64,000 bases of DNA from Candidatus Vicinibacter proximus (GCA_016713905.1 JADJOE010000001.1:1365001-1429000), one strand, 5' to 3'; shown: positions 1 through 9,193, counted from the stretch's first letter. Made by a program: numbers and translations. Notes: generated by a model from the sequence alone, not told the origin.

Positions 1-11
1 GGGGAGGGAGA

Positions 12-995
12 TTAATAAGATACGGCTTCCCCAAGTCCGGCATACAAATAATCACGGCCAAAATAATCCTGTAAAATTTTAAACGCCAGGTGGCCGGTGC
101 AATGAGCTGGGGCAACTTTGTGGACCTGCAAATCATTCTTGATAAGTGAAGCAAGCTTGATGGTTTGTTCTCTATTGAACGGAATCATGTGAAATCCACC
201 ATACACCAATTCAATTTTATCGCCGGTAAATTCTTTGGTTTGTTTGATAATGTTCTCGATGCCTGAATGAGAACATCCTGCTATCAGCACTTGGCCCTTT
301 GAAGTCTTGATAGAAAGAGAGAGTTCTGGTAGATTCGTGTTTTTACATGCGTCCCCATGCTGATCAAACTGACCTTCCACAAAACTTTTGCCGGGATAAC
401 AAGAAAAATAACCCATGTAAGGGGAATTCGTGGCAATGATTTGAAGACCCGGGAGGATTTCTTTTGAACTTTTTATGAATTCAATATTCGCCTTCCAAAA
501 TCGGCCGGATTGGTTAATGGAGAATTTTGTAGGACCACCATTGAAATACCGTAAGTGTTCAGGAAGAGAATCCTTCACCATAGGCTCTTGTCCTGTTGCG
601 TCAAATGGCACGGGCGCTCCCCAAAAGATATCATAAGGGAAATAGATTTTAACTTTCGGATTTATTTTTAATAAATAATCCAGCCCATTAAGGTGATCAA
701 AGTGACCATGTGAAACAATTACGATGTCTACTTTTTTTAAATCGATGCCCAGTTGTTTGGTATTGTTCTTAAAAATATCCGCATTACTGCCTGCATCAAA
801 CAAAATGGTCTTTCCCTGATATTTTGTAATGCATGAAAACCCAAAATCCTTTGTCAATAATGCATTTTTTCCAAAGGCATCATACAGGTTTACAAGGATT
901 CCTTCCCGGATCTTAAGTTGTTGAGAAAATAGCGGAATCTGAATACATACAAGCAGAATCGACAGAATCCAAAGTGGGTTACTAATTTGTTTCAT
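12..995 (-). CDS. Exported metallo-beta-lactamase-fold hydrolase (COG1237-like)
   Basis: A 327-residue protein with an N-terminal signal-like hydrophobic stretch (residues about 8-24, ending before SQQ). The metal-binding HxHxDH motif of the metallo-beta-lactamase fold is at residues 96-101 (HGHFDH). Further conserved His-bearing motifs follow: GCSHSG near the middle and GGFHM towards the end. This order (SHGHxDH, GCSHxG, GGFH) matches the COG1237 branch, which includes the dihydropterin ribofuranosyl-aminobenzene phosphate synthase-like proteins. The true substrate cannot be read from sequence. It is probably periplasmic, and a TAnnTTTG promoter element lies 27 bp upstream of the ATG. Fold and metal dependence are secure; function is not. 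Confidence 0.85.
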   Translation of the reverse strand: MKQISNPLWILSILLVCIQIPLFSQQLKIREGILVNLYDAFGKNALLTKDFGFSCITKYQGKTILFDAGSNADIFKNNTKQLGIDLKKVDIVIVSHGHFDHLNGLDYLLKINPKVKIYFPYDIFWGAPVPFDATGQEPMVKDSLPEHLRYFNGGPTKFSINQSGRFWKANIEFIKSSKEILPGLQIIATNSPYMGYFSCYPGKSFVEGQFDQHGDACKNTNLPELSLSIKTSKGQVLIAGCSHSGIENIIKQTKEFTGDKIELVYGGFHMIPFNREQTIKLASLIKNDLQVHKVAPAHCTGHLAFKILQDYFGRDYLYAGLGEAVSY

Positions 996-1021
996 ACGCT
1001 TTTAATAAAGCTGGTACATTA

Positions 1022-1029
1022 CAAAGTTA
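1022..1029 (-). promoter_or_regulatory. Bacteroidota -7 promoter element
   Basis: TAACTTTG on the minus strand fits TAnnTTTG. A TTG lies 20 bp further upstream, a correct -33 spacing. It serves the metallo-hydrolase gene starting at 995. Confidence 0.5.
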
Positions 1030-1109
1030 GACATTCAAAATGAAAAATGCAAGTGAATTTGTATCCTATTTTTTAGGACTCAATTAAATTGAAATGGTGG
1101 AATGAATAT

Positions 1110-1916
1110 TTAATTTGGATCAGCCTCGGGTTGGGCTGGCTTCAATTTTTGAATAGATGACTTTATTTGTTCGTTAAGCTCTTTGCTTCTTGTAGAAATT
1201 TGGTCCATCACTTTATTCAACTGATTGAGTTCTCGTTTGGAAATTTGATAGACTTTAATTATTTTGTTAAGATGTTTAAGCATGGTTTGAGTATCGTGCC
1301 ATTGGCCGATCAATTCCGGTAAGTTTGAGTAAAGAGGTAATATGCCTTCCTTGTCAGTTTGATCTATTAATTTTAAATTGTAGGAATAAGTTTTAATTAA
1401 TTTTCTCAATTTGTGAAGGTCAGCTATGTCCTCCACCCCAAGAGCCGCTAATTTATTGATCTGTTGACTTTTCTTGCGCAGGTACTTTTCAACTTTTTGT
1501 TCATCAATTTTCTTAATGGACTTTTTTAATTCATTAATAGTTTTTTTCTGTTTTTCAATCAGGGAACCTTTAATCAATTCAGAAAATGCTGCATGGTGCT
1601 TTGCTTTTTGTTCCTTTAATATTAATTTGTAGGCTGTAAAATTGCTCGGTGAATAGTGTTTTTTCATCTGACTTTCCTCCAACTGTAGTTCTCTGATTTT
1701 ACCTGCACTTTCAAATATTTTATGAAATGGTTTTAGTGCTTTGTTGGGTTTAAATTTCTTATCAAAATGACCAATGAGGTCTATGAGTGCGCGAAGTTTT
1801 TTGATCTCTATCCTGAGCTGGTGATAGTAGGTCTGGGTATTTGTTTTTTGAGCCTTTGAAAATAGAAGTCCAATGGCCGAGGAATGCTTGTCGAGGTATT
1901 TCTTGATCTTTTCCAT
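1110..1916 (-). CDS. CHAD domain protein
   Basis: A 268-residue, Lys-rich, almost entirely helical protein. Near the N terminus it has the CHAD-type basic helix with HQLRIEIKKLRAL (residues about 33-45). Further charged helices follow, including a second HKLRKLIK-like stretch. CHAD domains are helical bundles whose conserved basic residues bind polyphosphate. No CYTH (triphosphatase) domain is attached, so this is a stand-alone CHAD protein with no signal peptide, likely cytosolic. The very short leader (a TATATTTG element at 1922-1929 sits just upstream of the ATG) suggests a nearly leaderless mRNA. Polyphosphate association is family knowledge only. Confidence 0.8.
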   Translation of the reverse strand: MEKIKKYLDKHSSAIGLLFSKAQKTNTQTYYHQLRIEIKKLRALIDLIGHFDKKFKPNKALKPFHKIFESAGKIRELQLEESQMKKHYSPSNFTAYKLILKEQKAKHHAAFSELIKGSLIEKQKKTINELKKSIKKIDEQKVEKYLRKKSQQINKLAALGVEDIADLHKLRKLIKTYSYNLKLIDQTDKEGILPLYSNLPELIGQWHDTQTMLKHLNKIIKVYQISKRELNQLNKVMDQISTRSKELNEQIKSSIQKLKPAQPEADPN

Positions 1917-1921
1917 GGAAA

Positions 1922-1929
1922 CAAATATA
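1922..1929 (-). promoter_or_regulatory. Bacteroidota -7 promoter element
   Basis: TATATTTG on the minus strand is an exact TAnnTTTG match. It lies so near the CHAD start codon (1916) that the transcript would have almost no leader. I saw no clear -33 TTG. Confidence 0.35.
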
Positions 1930-2078
1930 AGAAATATTTATATCTCAGATTCAGTATCCTGTATTAATGGTAGAATGGAATGTCGGTTAAATTGGGCTTT
2001 CCCGGACTCATTGGGTTAAAAGGCGCTCTAAATTCTTAAAGGGACCAGCCTATTGGTCTGAAATTGCCTTAAACTTGC

Positions 2079-2426
2079 TTATTTGGCATATTGCATGGTC
2101 AACCCGGTGTCTCCGGTGATCTTTACCTTAGCTCTTGCGGTATCTCCGGAGGTGTTGCGGATGATAAGAGCACAATTTTTACGGCCGGACACTTTGACTG
2201 TTTGATTGGGATATACCTTGGTTATGGAAGGCTGTTCAACTTGTAAGGAGGTTTGTTGGACTTCCAGAGGATTTTTTGAATTGTTTGTCAGCTTTAATTT
2301 AAAAGGCGCATGTTCATTTTTTCCAAGAATGAAACTGTCTTCAGGATTGATGTAAAGATTGGATTTTATGTGTGCACACGATTTTAGGATCAACATCAGA
2401 CATAGAACGTTTACTATTTTTAGCAT
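2079..2426 (-). CDS. Small putative lipoprotein, unknown function
   Basis: A 115-residue protein. Its N terminus is a short hydrophobic segment followed by LKSCAH, which looks like a lipobox with Cys17. The rest is beta-rich, with regularly spaced Lys/Thr and a TSGDTARAKVKITGDTG segment, as expected for a small immunoglobulin-like or beta-sandwich domain. I do not recognise a named family. It stands alone between the CHAD gene and an intergenic stretch of 283 bp, and probably sits in the periplasm or outer-membrane inner leaflet. Confidence 0.6.
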   Translation of the reverse strand: MLKIVNVLCLMLILKSCAHIKSNLYINPEDSFILGKNEHAPFKLKLTNNSKNPLEVQQTSLQVEQPSITKVYPNQTVKVSGRKNCALIIRNTSGDTARAKVKITGDTGLTMQYAK

Positions 2427-2709
2427 AAGCTAATTTTAATTGGCATTAAATATTTGGATCCGAAAATATAGTAACCGATGTAGCAAACAATCATTTGGGT
2501 TTTTAGTTGCCAAGAAAGATAGCAATTATTTGCGTTTAATTGTAGAATAATGCAAAGTGGCTAAAAAATATTTAGCAGATAATTGAATTCCATAAAGCAT
2601 TATTAATCGGGTTTACGTGAAAAATGAATCATTTAACAATTAAGGATTGTCTTTTGATTAGGTAATGGAATATTGTAGTTCAAAACACATTTTGTTCAAA
2701 TAATCAGGA

Positions 2710-3273
2710 TTACTTGATGGAGGATAAATGGAGTTCACTTTTTTTATGCACTAAGTCATCCCTTAATGATAAATATATTGAAGATCCATTGTATTGGTTT
2801 GCCTCAATACAAATTCTATCACCATATTCATTATACAAGATTAACATTTGGCAAGTTTTCGAATCTAGATGGAATGGATCTTCACATTTGGATATATATT
2901 TATTAAATATTTCACGTGCATACAAATAATCTAAGATCTCTTTTACCGGTTTCGAATATATTTCAATTTTTTTTATTTTAAAATTAATGGGAATTTCATT
3001 TGACATATCTTGACTACTTTTAATTATTCGAGAAACGCAAAGCTGTTGCGTTTCAAGTTCTGGCATAGTGTATAAGTGTATTATTTTAAATTGAACATAA
3101 GTGCCGTCATTTAAGAATAAGGTTATAGATGCAGGGCTAAAAATGTAAATTTCTCGATTGCCTTCTTTGCGTTCATTTTCATTAAATAAAAAGGATTCAA
3201 TTTTACAATTTATTAATGATTGAAGCAATAATATTTCATTTGAGTCAAATTCCTGATGAATAGATATTTTCAT
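2710..3273 (-). CDS. Hypothetical cytosolic protein
   Basis: A 187-residue protein with no signal peptide or membrane segment. It is of mixed alpha/beta type, with alternating hydrophobic strands such as REIYIFSPASITLFLNDGTYVQFKII. The coding region and its surroundings are more AT-rich than neighbouring genes, and no homologous family comes to mind. Orphans of this size and composition in Bacteroidota are often immunity-like or recently acquired genes, but nothing here proves that. A competing plus-strand reading frame inside it is far shorter and looks like a shadow. Confidence 0.5.
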   Translation of the reverse strand: MKISIHQEFDSNEILLLQSLINCKIESFLFNENERKEGNREIYIFSPASITLFLNDGTYVQFKIIHLYTMPELETQQLCVSRIIKSSQDMSNEIPINFKIKKIEIYSKPVKEILDYLYAREIFNKYISKCEDPFHLDSKTCQMLILYNEYGDRICIEANQYNGSSIYLSLRDDLVHKKSELHLSSIK

Positions 3274-3442
3274 ATTTTAATTCTAATTTTGAATGAAATT
3301 CCATTGACTATAATTTCGATTGTAGGGCCACCAAACGACTTATCAATTGGATAGTACTTTAAAACAAGGCCAGGAATATCCCATACCACGTAAGTTTCAT
3401 TTTTTTAAAGAATTTTTGACTATGCATGGTTAAGAAAAAAAC

Positions 3443-4414
3443 TTACTTTGACCTTATTTTATCTTTTTGAATGGGGGAGTAGTCTTTCATGGTCTTTCCA
3501 TTTACAATCAATTCTTCAAAATAACACTTTATACCGATCGCTCGAGTCATGTTCTCTTCATTCTGGATATGAAAATGCAAATGAGCCTCTGAGGAATTTC
3601 CTGAATTTCCGCATAACCCAAGCAGTTCACCTTTTTTTACAGTCTGACCTTCTTTTACCCGAATGGAATGCTGTTTGAAATGTGCAAAGAATAAAAATTC
3701 ATTTTCTCCTGACTTTATGACCACCGTATTTCCGGGAATGTAAATGGGGTTTAATTCACCTGGAGTATTGTCTTTTATACCATCTACAACCATGACCACT
3801 TTGCCGGCACAAGGGGCAATCAATTCCTTCCCGAAGGCATAATAATCCTCGTTTTTTTCTCCATCATTTCTAAATGACTTTCCATCTTGATCAGTTATGA
3901 CCATGTCGAATGCATTTTTTTGTGCAAGGTGTTCGACATGATAGTTTAATTCCTTGGTATCTCCTCCCCAAATTACGGTCCATTCTTCTTTGAATGGCAA
4001 ACTTAATTTGGTGAAATTTCGTGTGTTGGAAATGGCTGGTTTAGCTTGGTATGGTTTTATGTAGAATCCATTAATTTTGGAATCTTCACTGAGCGTCACA
4101 TTAAGAAGAAATACCCCCTTATCAAATTTTGTTTCATAGGAAGCGGTACCACCCTGATCAATGTCTATAAATTTACATTCCTGAATTTTTCCGGCCTGAG
4201 CATGCAATCCTGCAAAAAATGCTTTGGTTTTCTCTAATGGCAAGGCCTTTTGCATATCAGGAGCTAACATGCTAAAGATAGATTCGAATTGATCATTGTT
4301 GTAATTTTGTACAAATGCTTTGAGTACACTCTTGTAATGATCTGGTTCAACTTGCGCAGGGGTAAATGACATCATGAACGTAATTGTAATAAGGACATAT
4401 AGGACTAACTTCAT
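3443..4414 (-). CDS. Exported M23 (LytM-type) metallopeptidase with DUF3887-like N terminus
   Basis: A 323-residue protein with a signal peptide (residues 1-20, cut near PAQVE). Residues about 25-120 resemble the DUF3887/NTF2-like module (LKAFVQNYNNDQFESIF). The C-terminal half is an M23 domain: the first zinc ligands lie in the NYHVEHLAQ...AFDMV region, followed by a GNTVVIKSG strand, FAHF, the KKGELLGLCGNSGNS segment and the HLHFH motif. M23 enzymes cut peptidoglycan cross-links or act as LytM-type activators. The HLHFH pair is intact, so an active enzyme is plausible. It acts in the periplasm. Its stop lies far from neighbours, so it is probably a single-gene transcript. Confidence 0.85.
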   Translation of the reverse strand: MKLVLYVLITITFMMSFTPAQVEPDHYKSVLKAFVQNYNNDQFESIFSMLAPDMQKALPLEKTKAFFAGLHAQAGKIQECKFIDIDQGGTASYETKFDKGVFLLNVTLSEDSKINGFYIKPYQAKPAISNTRNFTKLSLPFKEEWTVIWGGDTKELNYHVEHLAQKNAFDMVITDQDGKSFRNDGEKNEDYYAFGKELIAPCAGKVVMVVDGIKDNTPGELNPIYIPGNTVVIKSGENEFLFFAHFKQHSIRVKEGQTVKKGELLGLCGNSGNSSEAHLHFHIQNEENMTRAIGIKCYFEELIVNGKTMKDYSPIQKDKIRSK

Positions 4415-4473
4415 TGCAATATGATTTATTTATTGTTTTGATTTCCCGACAAACTTAATTCATTTTCCCTTGC

Positions 4474-4583
4474 TGGCGCAAGTTTTCAACTTGTGCCATG
4501 TCGATTACCCTTTGCTGGCGCAAGTTTCCAACTTATGCCATAACGTTTTCCCCTTTGCTGGCGCAAGTTTCCAACTTATGCCA
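4474..4583 (+). repeat. Three REP-like hairpins (array 1)
   Basis: Three copies of the 25-bp palindromic unit lie at 4474-4498, 4516-4540 and 4559-4583. Each has left arm TGGCGCAAGTT, a 3-nt loop, and right arm AACTTGTGCCA or AACTTATGCCA. Each is preceded by CTTGC or CTTTGC and the downstream flank begins CCAT. All are in the same orientation as the other copies in the window (8.5, 9.3 and 10.1 kb). The stem contains a G:T(U) wobble in the canonical form. Confidence 0.9.
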
Positions 4584-4594
4584 TACCAGAAAAT

Positions 4595-5182
4595 TCAAGA
4601 TCTACTTCTATTTAACCATTTCTCCACCTCTGGAGCAACGTATTCATTCATTTCTTTTAATAAAGCATCAAGATCTTCGTTGATCAATAACATTTTTTGA
4701 TTCGATTCCTTCAAAAATCCACTGGAGACCATATGTTGGACTAAGTTAATCAAGGTATTGTAATATCCATGGATATTATACAATGCAACAGGTTTTTTAT
4801 GAAGTCCAAGCTGTCCCCATGTCAGCATTTCGAATAATTCATCCAAGGTGCCATAGCCTCCCGGCAATGCAATTACCCCATCGCAGAGTTCATTCATTTT
4901 GTATTTTCTTTCATGCATACTTTTGACAAGAATAAGTTCGCTAAGTCCTTCATGTGCAAGTTCTTTATCAACCAGAAATTCCGGAATTACACCAACAACC
5001 TTTCCACCTTCGCTCAATGCTCCGTTGGCAACTGCACCCATGAGTCCGGCATTGGAACCGCCATAGATCATATCAATTTCCAGATGAGCCAATTTCTTGC
5101 CTAAATTAAATGCTTGTTCGTAATAATAATCTTTACTTACGCTACTTGATCCACAAAAAACGGCAATGCTTTTCATTTTCAT
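4595..5182 (-). CDS. TIGR00730/LOG family phosphoribohydrolase-like protein
   Basis: A 195-residue Rossmann-fold protein. MIYGGSNAGLMGAVANGAL and the signature PGGYGTLDELFEMLTW (residues about 107-122) are the hallmarks of the LOG family. Members remove ribose phosphate from nucleoside 5'-monophosphates (cytokinin-activating type) or from purine nucleotides. The length is normal for the family (about 190). It is cytosolic. Its 3' end lies 12 bp from a REP array, so the hairpins could act in the 3' region of this transcript. The exact nucleotide substrate is not determinable here. Confidence 0.9.
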   Translation of the reverse strand: MKMKSIAVFCGSSSVSKDYYYEQAFNLGKKLAHLEIDMIYGGSNAGLMGAVANGALSEGGKVVGVIPEFLVDKELAHEGLSELILVKSMHERKYKMNELCDGVIALPGGYGTLDELFEMLTWGQLGLHKKPVALYNIHGYYNTLINLVQHMVSSGFLKESNQKMLLINEDLDALLKEMNEYVAPEVEKWLNRSRS

Positions 5183-5305
5183 AATTGAATGAATTTGTAA
5201 GAATGGTGGTGGATCCCAAATTTTTTAAAATTCTTCAAAGATTTATCCATTGTCGGTATTAAATTGTATGATCTATTGTCTGAGTTTGGGTGAGTTTTCA
5301 AAGTC

Positions 5306-6111
5306 TTACCCCAACGCTACATCCAGCCACATCATGATTGCAAATCCAATCATCGCACCAATGGTTGAAAGGTCTGTTTCGTTTCCTGTTTGTGACTCCG
5401 GGATTAATTCTTCTACCACCACAAAAATCATCGCACCGGCTGCAAATGACAAGGCGTATGGAAGCAGCGGAGTAACTGAAATTACCAGATAGGCACCAAT
5501 AACTCCTGCGATGGGTTCTACTACACCGGACAGCTGGCCATAAAAAAATGATTTTCTTCTGGAGAAGCCCTCCCTCCTCAACGGAATGGATACCGCAGCG
5601 CCTTCAGGAAAATTCTGCAACCCAATTCCAATTGCCAACGCTACTGCTCCTGCGAGTACTTCTGCGTCGGGATGAATGGCGAGTGAGCCGAAAGCGACTC
5701 CTACAGCAAGTCCTTCGGGAATATTATGGAGCGTGATGGCAAGTATCAACAGCACGCTTCTTTGCCACGATGTTTTAATACCTTCTGCGGCTTCGATCGA
5801 ATGTCTGTTGTGTAAGTGGGGAGAATGCGATCAATGATCCATATAAATGCTCCCCCTGCTAAAAATCCAACCACGGCAGGTATCCATGCCTGACCGGGAT
5901 TCTTTGCTTCTTCCATTTCTATTGCAGGATTCAACAAAGACCAAAAACTTGCAGCGATCATTACACCGGCAGCAAAACCCAACATTAAGTTGAGTATATT
6001 TTTGTGAATGACTTTAAAGAAAAAAACCAATGAAGCCCCTGCAGCAGTTACCACCCATGTAAAAATAGTGGCAAAAACGCAAGCAGAACCGGGTTGTATC
6101 CAAGTAGCCAT
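5306..6111 (-). pseudogene. ZIP-family metal transporter interrupted by a one-base frameshift
   Basis: Two overlapping reading frames (6111-5746 and 5755-5306) together make one ZIP transporter. The first has the N-terminal membrane segments and ends in out-of-frame sequence. The second has the metal-site motifs HNIPEG and NFPEG and four further membrane segments. Translating across the junction in the second frame gives a smooth EAAEGIKTSWQRSVLL linker, as expected in ZupT/GufA-like proteins. One extra G in the G4 tract at 5818-5821 would restore a 268-residue protein of normal family length. Either the assembly lost one base in a homopolymer or the gene is newly broken. Intact ZIPs import zinc or other divalent metals across the inner membrane. 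Confidence 0.85.
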
Positions 6112-6298
6112 TCTATGTTCATCCTATGATTAATTTTTTGATGGTTGAGTCAAATTCCATAAAATATTATCCTTTGATGGTCTTGAAAAGATTTATAATT
6201 TACATGTAGCGCGGACCAAAATTAGTAAATAGTTCAACATGGCATCACTCAATGAAAACTAATTGCAGGTTGTTAAAATTATATATATTGCAATTCGG

Positions 6299-7537
6299 TT
6301 ACCACTTTCCTGCATAACTCAAATGTTCATCCGACTGCTCCCTCAGAAAATCAAATTTTAATTTTATAATCTGACGAATGTGAAGATAATCATGGGCAAG
6401 CCAATTGGTCAACATCATTTTGGCAGTCATCTTACCTAATTTTGGATGATGATGTATGTTTTCCCAATTCGGTGACGGAAGTGATTGCAACCAATTAATT
6501 GAACTTTCACGTTCAAATACAAATTTATTGATCATGGTTTCATAATCCTGACTTATATAATCTCTCTCCTGAACCCAGGCAGGCGGATTGATGGAAGGTA
6601 AAATGGAAGCAGGATTTTCCAGTATATGCTTTGTGCGATATCTGAAATCTTCACGTTCCTCATCATAGAGGTGACAAATAATTTCAAGCAGGCACCATTT
6701 GTCTGAGTGCATCTTCCATAGATATAATTCCTTTGAAATTCCACTCAACAGATCTTTGAAAATGTCTTTGTTTTTCGAAAGCTCATATAAGATGTGTGAA
6801 TTTTCCATTAGTTTGAATTTGGATTTGAATAAGTTGTTAATCGATATTTTTCCGGTATTAAATTTAATCGGCATACTGTTAAATAGTGCGATCTGAAATT
6901 GATTTCTATGAGTGTTTTCCAGTATTTGCGACATCATGCCGACCTCTACTCTGATAATCGGGTTAATTACATATCCAAGACCCAGATAAATCCGGTCTCT
7001 GTCAAAACTAGGTGAGTTGGTTTTAATAAATATTTCATTACTTGCTGAAAGATAAAGAGTATTTTTTATGAGCGTAGAGTGATTTAAAGGCAATTGAATG
7101 GAAAGTGCATAGCGTAAGCGAATGTGGAAATCTCCGGGTATAAATCGTTCTTCTATTCTGTATCGGTGTTGAATGGCGAAGGGTGTGAAGTTTTGTCTGG
7201 TTAGGAATTGTTGGTAGATTCGATGTTCCTCAGAACTCAATTTTACATCGGATTTGTCAAAATAGTTTTCTGAGTATACATAGGCATAACCCATTAAAAC
7301 ATTGTTATTGTTTTCTGACAGATTGTACCCAACGCCAGTGCGGATTAAAAACTGCTGAAGATCACCAACAAAATTATAATTTCTGTATTGCACTTCATTC
7401 CATACATTCCATTTATTGTTTAATGGCTGATTTCCAAAATAGATCAACCAATTTCCGGTTTTTGAACTTTGGGCAAAAGCCATTTTATTTGATAGAATAA
7501 TTACAAATATTATAAAAAACCTCATGATTATTTTCAT
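6299..7537 (-). CDS. DUF2490 outer-membrane-type protein fused in frame to a DinB domain
   Basis: One 412-residue open frame with two unrelated parts. Residues 1-~225 have a signal peptide (MRFFIIFVIILSNKMAFA) and a DUF2490-type beta-strand series (GNWLIYFGNQPLNNKWNVWNEVQYR, then IQHRYRIEERF). From Met244 (codon at 6806-6808) to the end is a complete 169-residue DinB-like domain with the metal-ligand pattern HLYDEE and HDYLHIRQI. DUF2490 proteins normally end near residue 230 and DinB proteins start with their own Met, so this looks like two genes joined by loss of a stop codon. DinB is normally cytosolic (thiol-S-transferase or bacillithiol-type), while the signal peptide would export it. 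Internal initiation at 6808 is possible. Confidence 0.8.
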   Translation of the reverse strand: MKIIMRFFIIFVIILSNKMAFAQSSKTGNWLIYFGNQPLNNKWNVWNEVQYRNYNFVGDLQQFLIRTGVGYNLSENNNNVLMGYAYVYSENYFDKSDVKLSSEEHRIYQQFLTRQNFTPFAIQHRYRIEERFIPGDFHIRLRYALSIQLPLNHSTLIKNTLYLSASNEIFIKTNSPSFDRDRIYLGLGYVINPIIRVEVGMMSQILENTHRNQFQIALFNSMPIKFNTGKISINNLFKSKFKLMENSHILYELSKNKDIFKDLLSGISKELYLWKMHSDKWCLLEIICHLYDEEREDFRYRTKHILENPASILPSINPPAWVQERDYISQDYETMINKFVFERESSINWLQSLPSPNWENIHHHPKLGKMTAKMMLTNWLAHDYLHIRQIIKLKFDFLREQSDEHLSYAGKW

Positions 7538-7720
7538 CCGCTTAAAGATTGATTCTTTAAAAAATGTTCAAAATAAAATTTGAGAAATAACAAACTAAAT
7601 GAGCATTTGTTAAAAAAATCAATTCGAATATCCTGATTTTATTTGTACTTTATCATTTGGCTGAATAAAGGAGACCTATTACCTTTTTAAGGAAGGGATT
7701 AGATTTTTAGCTAGGTTTGG

Positions 7721-8386
7721 TCATGAAGTTAATATTTGTTTTGATTGCTGGGTAGTTTTAAAACGGTGAATCAAAGAGATCAGGCTTGAAGCGAGTATCG
7801 CACCTGTAAAGGCATAAAAGACATCTTTCTGTGCATCCCAGACATCACCCTGAGTCCCAAGATAGGCAGCCCCTTGTTCAGTAAAGAATATGTCTGCAAC
7901 AGCCCATTCTATAAGTTCATAAATACCTCCGATGGAAAGTGAAATTTCAATCGGCGTGATCCAGGAGGCTGATTTGGGATATTTCAGCCATTGTATGAAT
8001 AATTCTCGAATAGGGTAGGCCAACAAAAAACCAAAACTAAAATGCACAATCCGATCATATTGATTTCTGGAAGTGTGCAATAAATCTTGAAGATAAAACC
8101 CAAGAGGATTTTCAGCATAAGTGTATTTTGAACCATATACATGCATACAGAGATAAATGCAAATGAAGAGATATGTCAAGTCACTGAATTGATATTTTTT
8201 AAAAGTGCTCATTAAAAAGATGAGCGACAAAATTGTTAAGGTGTTTTCCAAAAACCAATTGTTTAGGTCAGTCGTACCTAGATAGGTGTTGATCCAAACA
8301 AGAGCAAAAACAATGATGAACAACCACAACCACTTGTTGGATGAAAATGGTATTCTTTCCTTTGAGGTATCAACAGTGAATTTCAT
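7721..8386 (-). CDS. DUF2238 integral membrane protein
   Basis: A 221-residue polytopic membrane protein with about six hydrophobic segments. The family signature region reads YDRIVHFSFGFLLAYPIRELF followed by GGIYELIEWAVADIFF and GTQGDVWDAQKDVFYAFTGA. The conserved acidic and His residues inside membrane segments (D/H, E/E, D/D) are typical of DUF2238 (YjdF-like) proteins, whose function is unknown. The length is normal. It is transcribed alone. REP-like hairpins lie about 100 bp upstream of its start. Confidence 0.85.
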   Translation of the reverse strand: MKFTVDTSKERIPFSSNKWLWLFIIVFALVWINTYLGTTDLNNWFLENTLTILSLIFLMSTFKKYQFSDLTYLFICIYLCMHVYGSKYTYAENPLGFYLQDLLHTSRNQYDRIVHFSFGFLLAYPIRELFIQWLKYPKSASWITPIEISLSIGGIYELIEWAVADIFFTEQGAAYLGTQGDVWDAQKDVFYAFTGAILASSLISLIHRFKTTQQSKQILTS

Positions 8387-8488
8387 ATAAAATATTTAAG
8401 CAAATACTCAATAATGGGTTTGTTTTTTAGGATCGGTTGGTTCTTGAGGATGGTAAATATACATATTTTAAGCATATCATTTCATTGC

Positions 8489-8574
8489 TGGCGCAAGTTT
8501 TATCCTTTGCTGGCGCAAGTTTGCAACTTGTGCTATAATCTACCTTTGCTGGCGCAAGTTTTGAAATTGTGACA
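8489..8574 (+). repeat. REP-like hairpins (array 2), partly decayed
   Basis: A left-arm-only copy at about 8489-8500 is followed by a nearly complete copy at 8511-8535 and a degenerate copy at 8550-8574 whose right arm reads AAATTGTGACA. The orientation is the same as in the other arrays. The decayed right arms show these copies are not under strict selection. Confidence 0.85.
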
Positions 8575-8644
8575 TATAGTATTTTAATAGCAAAACAAAA
8601 GACTTAATTATTTAAAACTTAGTATGCTATCAGTTGTACATGAT

Positions 8645-9193
8645 TTATATACTGGTTCGGGTATAATGCAGTTGGACCAATCCTGACTCAAAAGTGATGG
8701 ACTTATTAAGTTTTAATTTTAGTCCCGTCCCGGAATCCTTAAATAAGCGTTTGCCGCTTCCAAGAAGTACCGGTATGATGGATATGTAGAATTCATCCAC
8801 CTGATTAATTTGAAGCAATTCATGGATGATTTCGGCACCGCCATCACAATAGATATTTTTGCCCTCCTTCGACTTTAATTTTTCAATCAATGATTGTAAA
8901 TCCTCATTGTAAAATATTATGTTGCCTTGATCGGGTCTTTTTGTTCTGGTAATAATATAGGATTCTTTATCCTGATGCGGAAAGTTATGTACCAAGGAAA
9001 TAATTTTATCATAAGTTTTACGTCCGACAATTACAGTATCTACCGTCTTGATGAATTCATGGTAACCATAATCTTCTCCTTCTTTTTCAACCATGGATAG
9101 AAATTCGATGTCACCATTTTCTTTTGCAATAAATCCATCTAAACTCATCGCGATGTACACTATTACATTTCTGCCTGAATTATTTTGTTCCAT
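8645..9193 (-). CDS. Dihydrofolate-reductase-like (RibD C-terminal) oxidoreductase
   Basis: The 182-residue product starts at Met MEQNNSG (codon 9191-9193). The same frame stays open upstream, but that extension (MQTCASKSGN...) is translated REP repeat and is not a real N terminus. RibD_C/DHFR features: VIVYIAMSLDGFIA, IVGRKTYDKI, IYCDGGAEIIHELLQ and the C-terminal ISIIPVLLGSGKRLF. This family reduces pterin or pyrimidine-like substrates with NADPH; the physiological substrate of these stand-alone copies is mostly unknown. It is cytosolic. REP arrays lie on both sides. Confidence 0.85.
   Translation of the reverse strand: MEQNNSGRNVIVYIAMSLDGFIAKENGDIEFLSMVEKEGEDYGYHEFIKTVDTVIVGRKTYDKIISLVHNFPHQDKESYIITRTKRPDQGNIIFYNEDLQSLIEKLKSKEGKNIYCDGGAEIIHELLQINQVDEFYISIIPVLLGSGKRLFKDSGTGLKLKLNKSITFESGLVQLHYTRTSI

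Noticed and set aside
4347..4357. CTTGCGCAG-like strings inside coding regions (for example 4.35 kb and 15.19 kb) as REP copies
   Set aside because: Only one arm-like fragment is present, with no partner arm and no CTTTGC flank; these are chance matches in codons.
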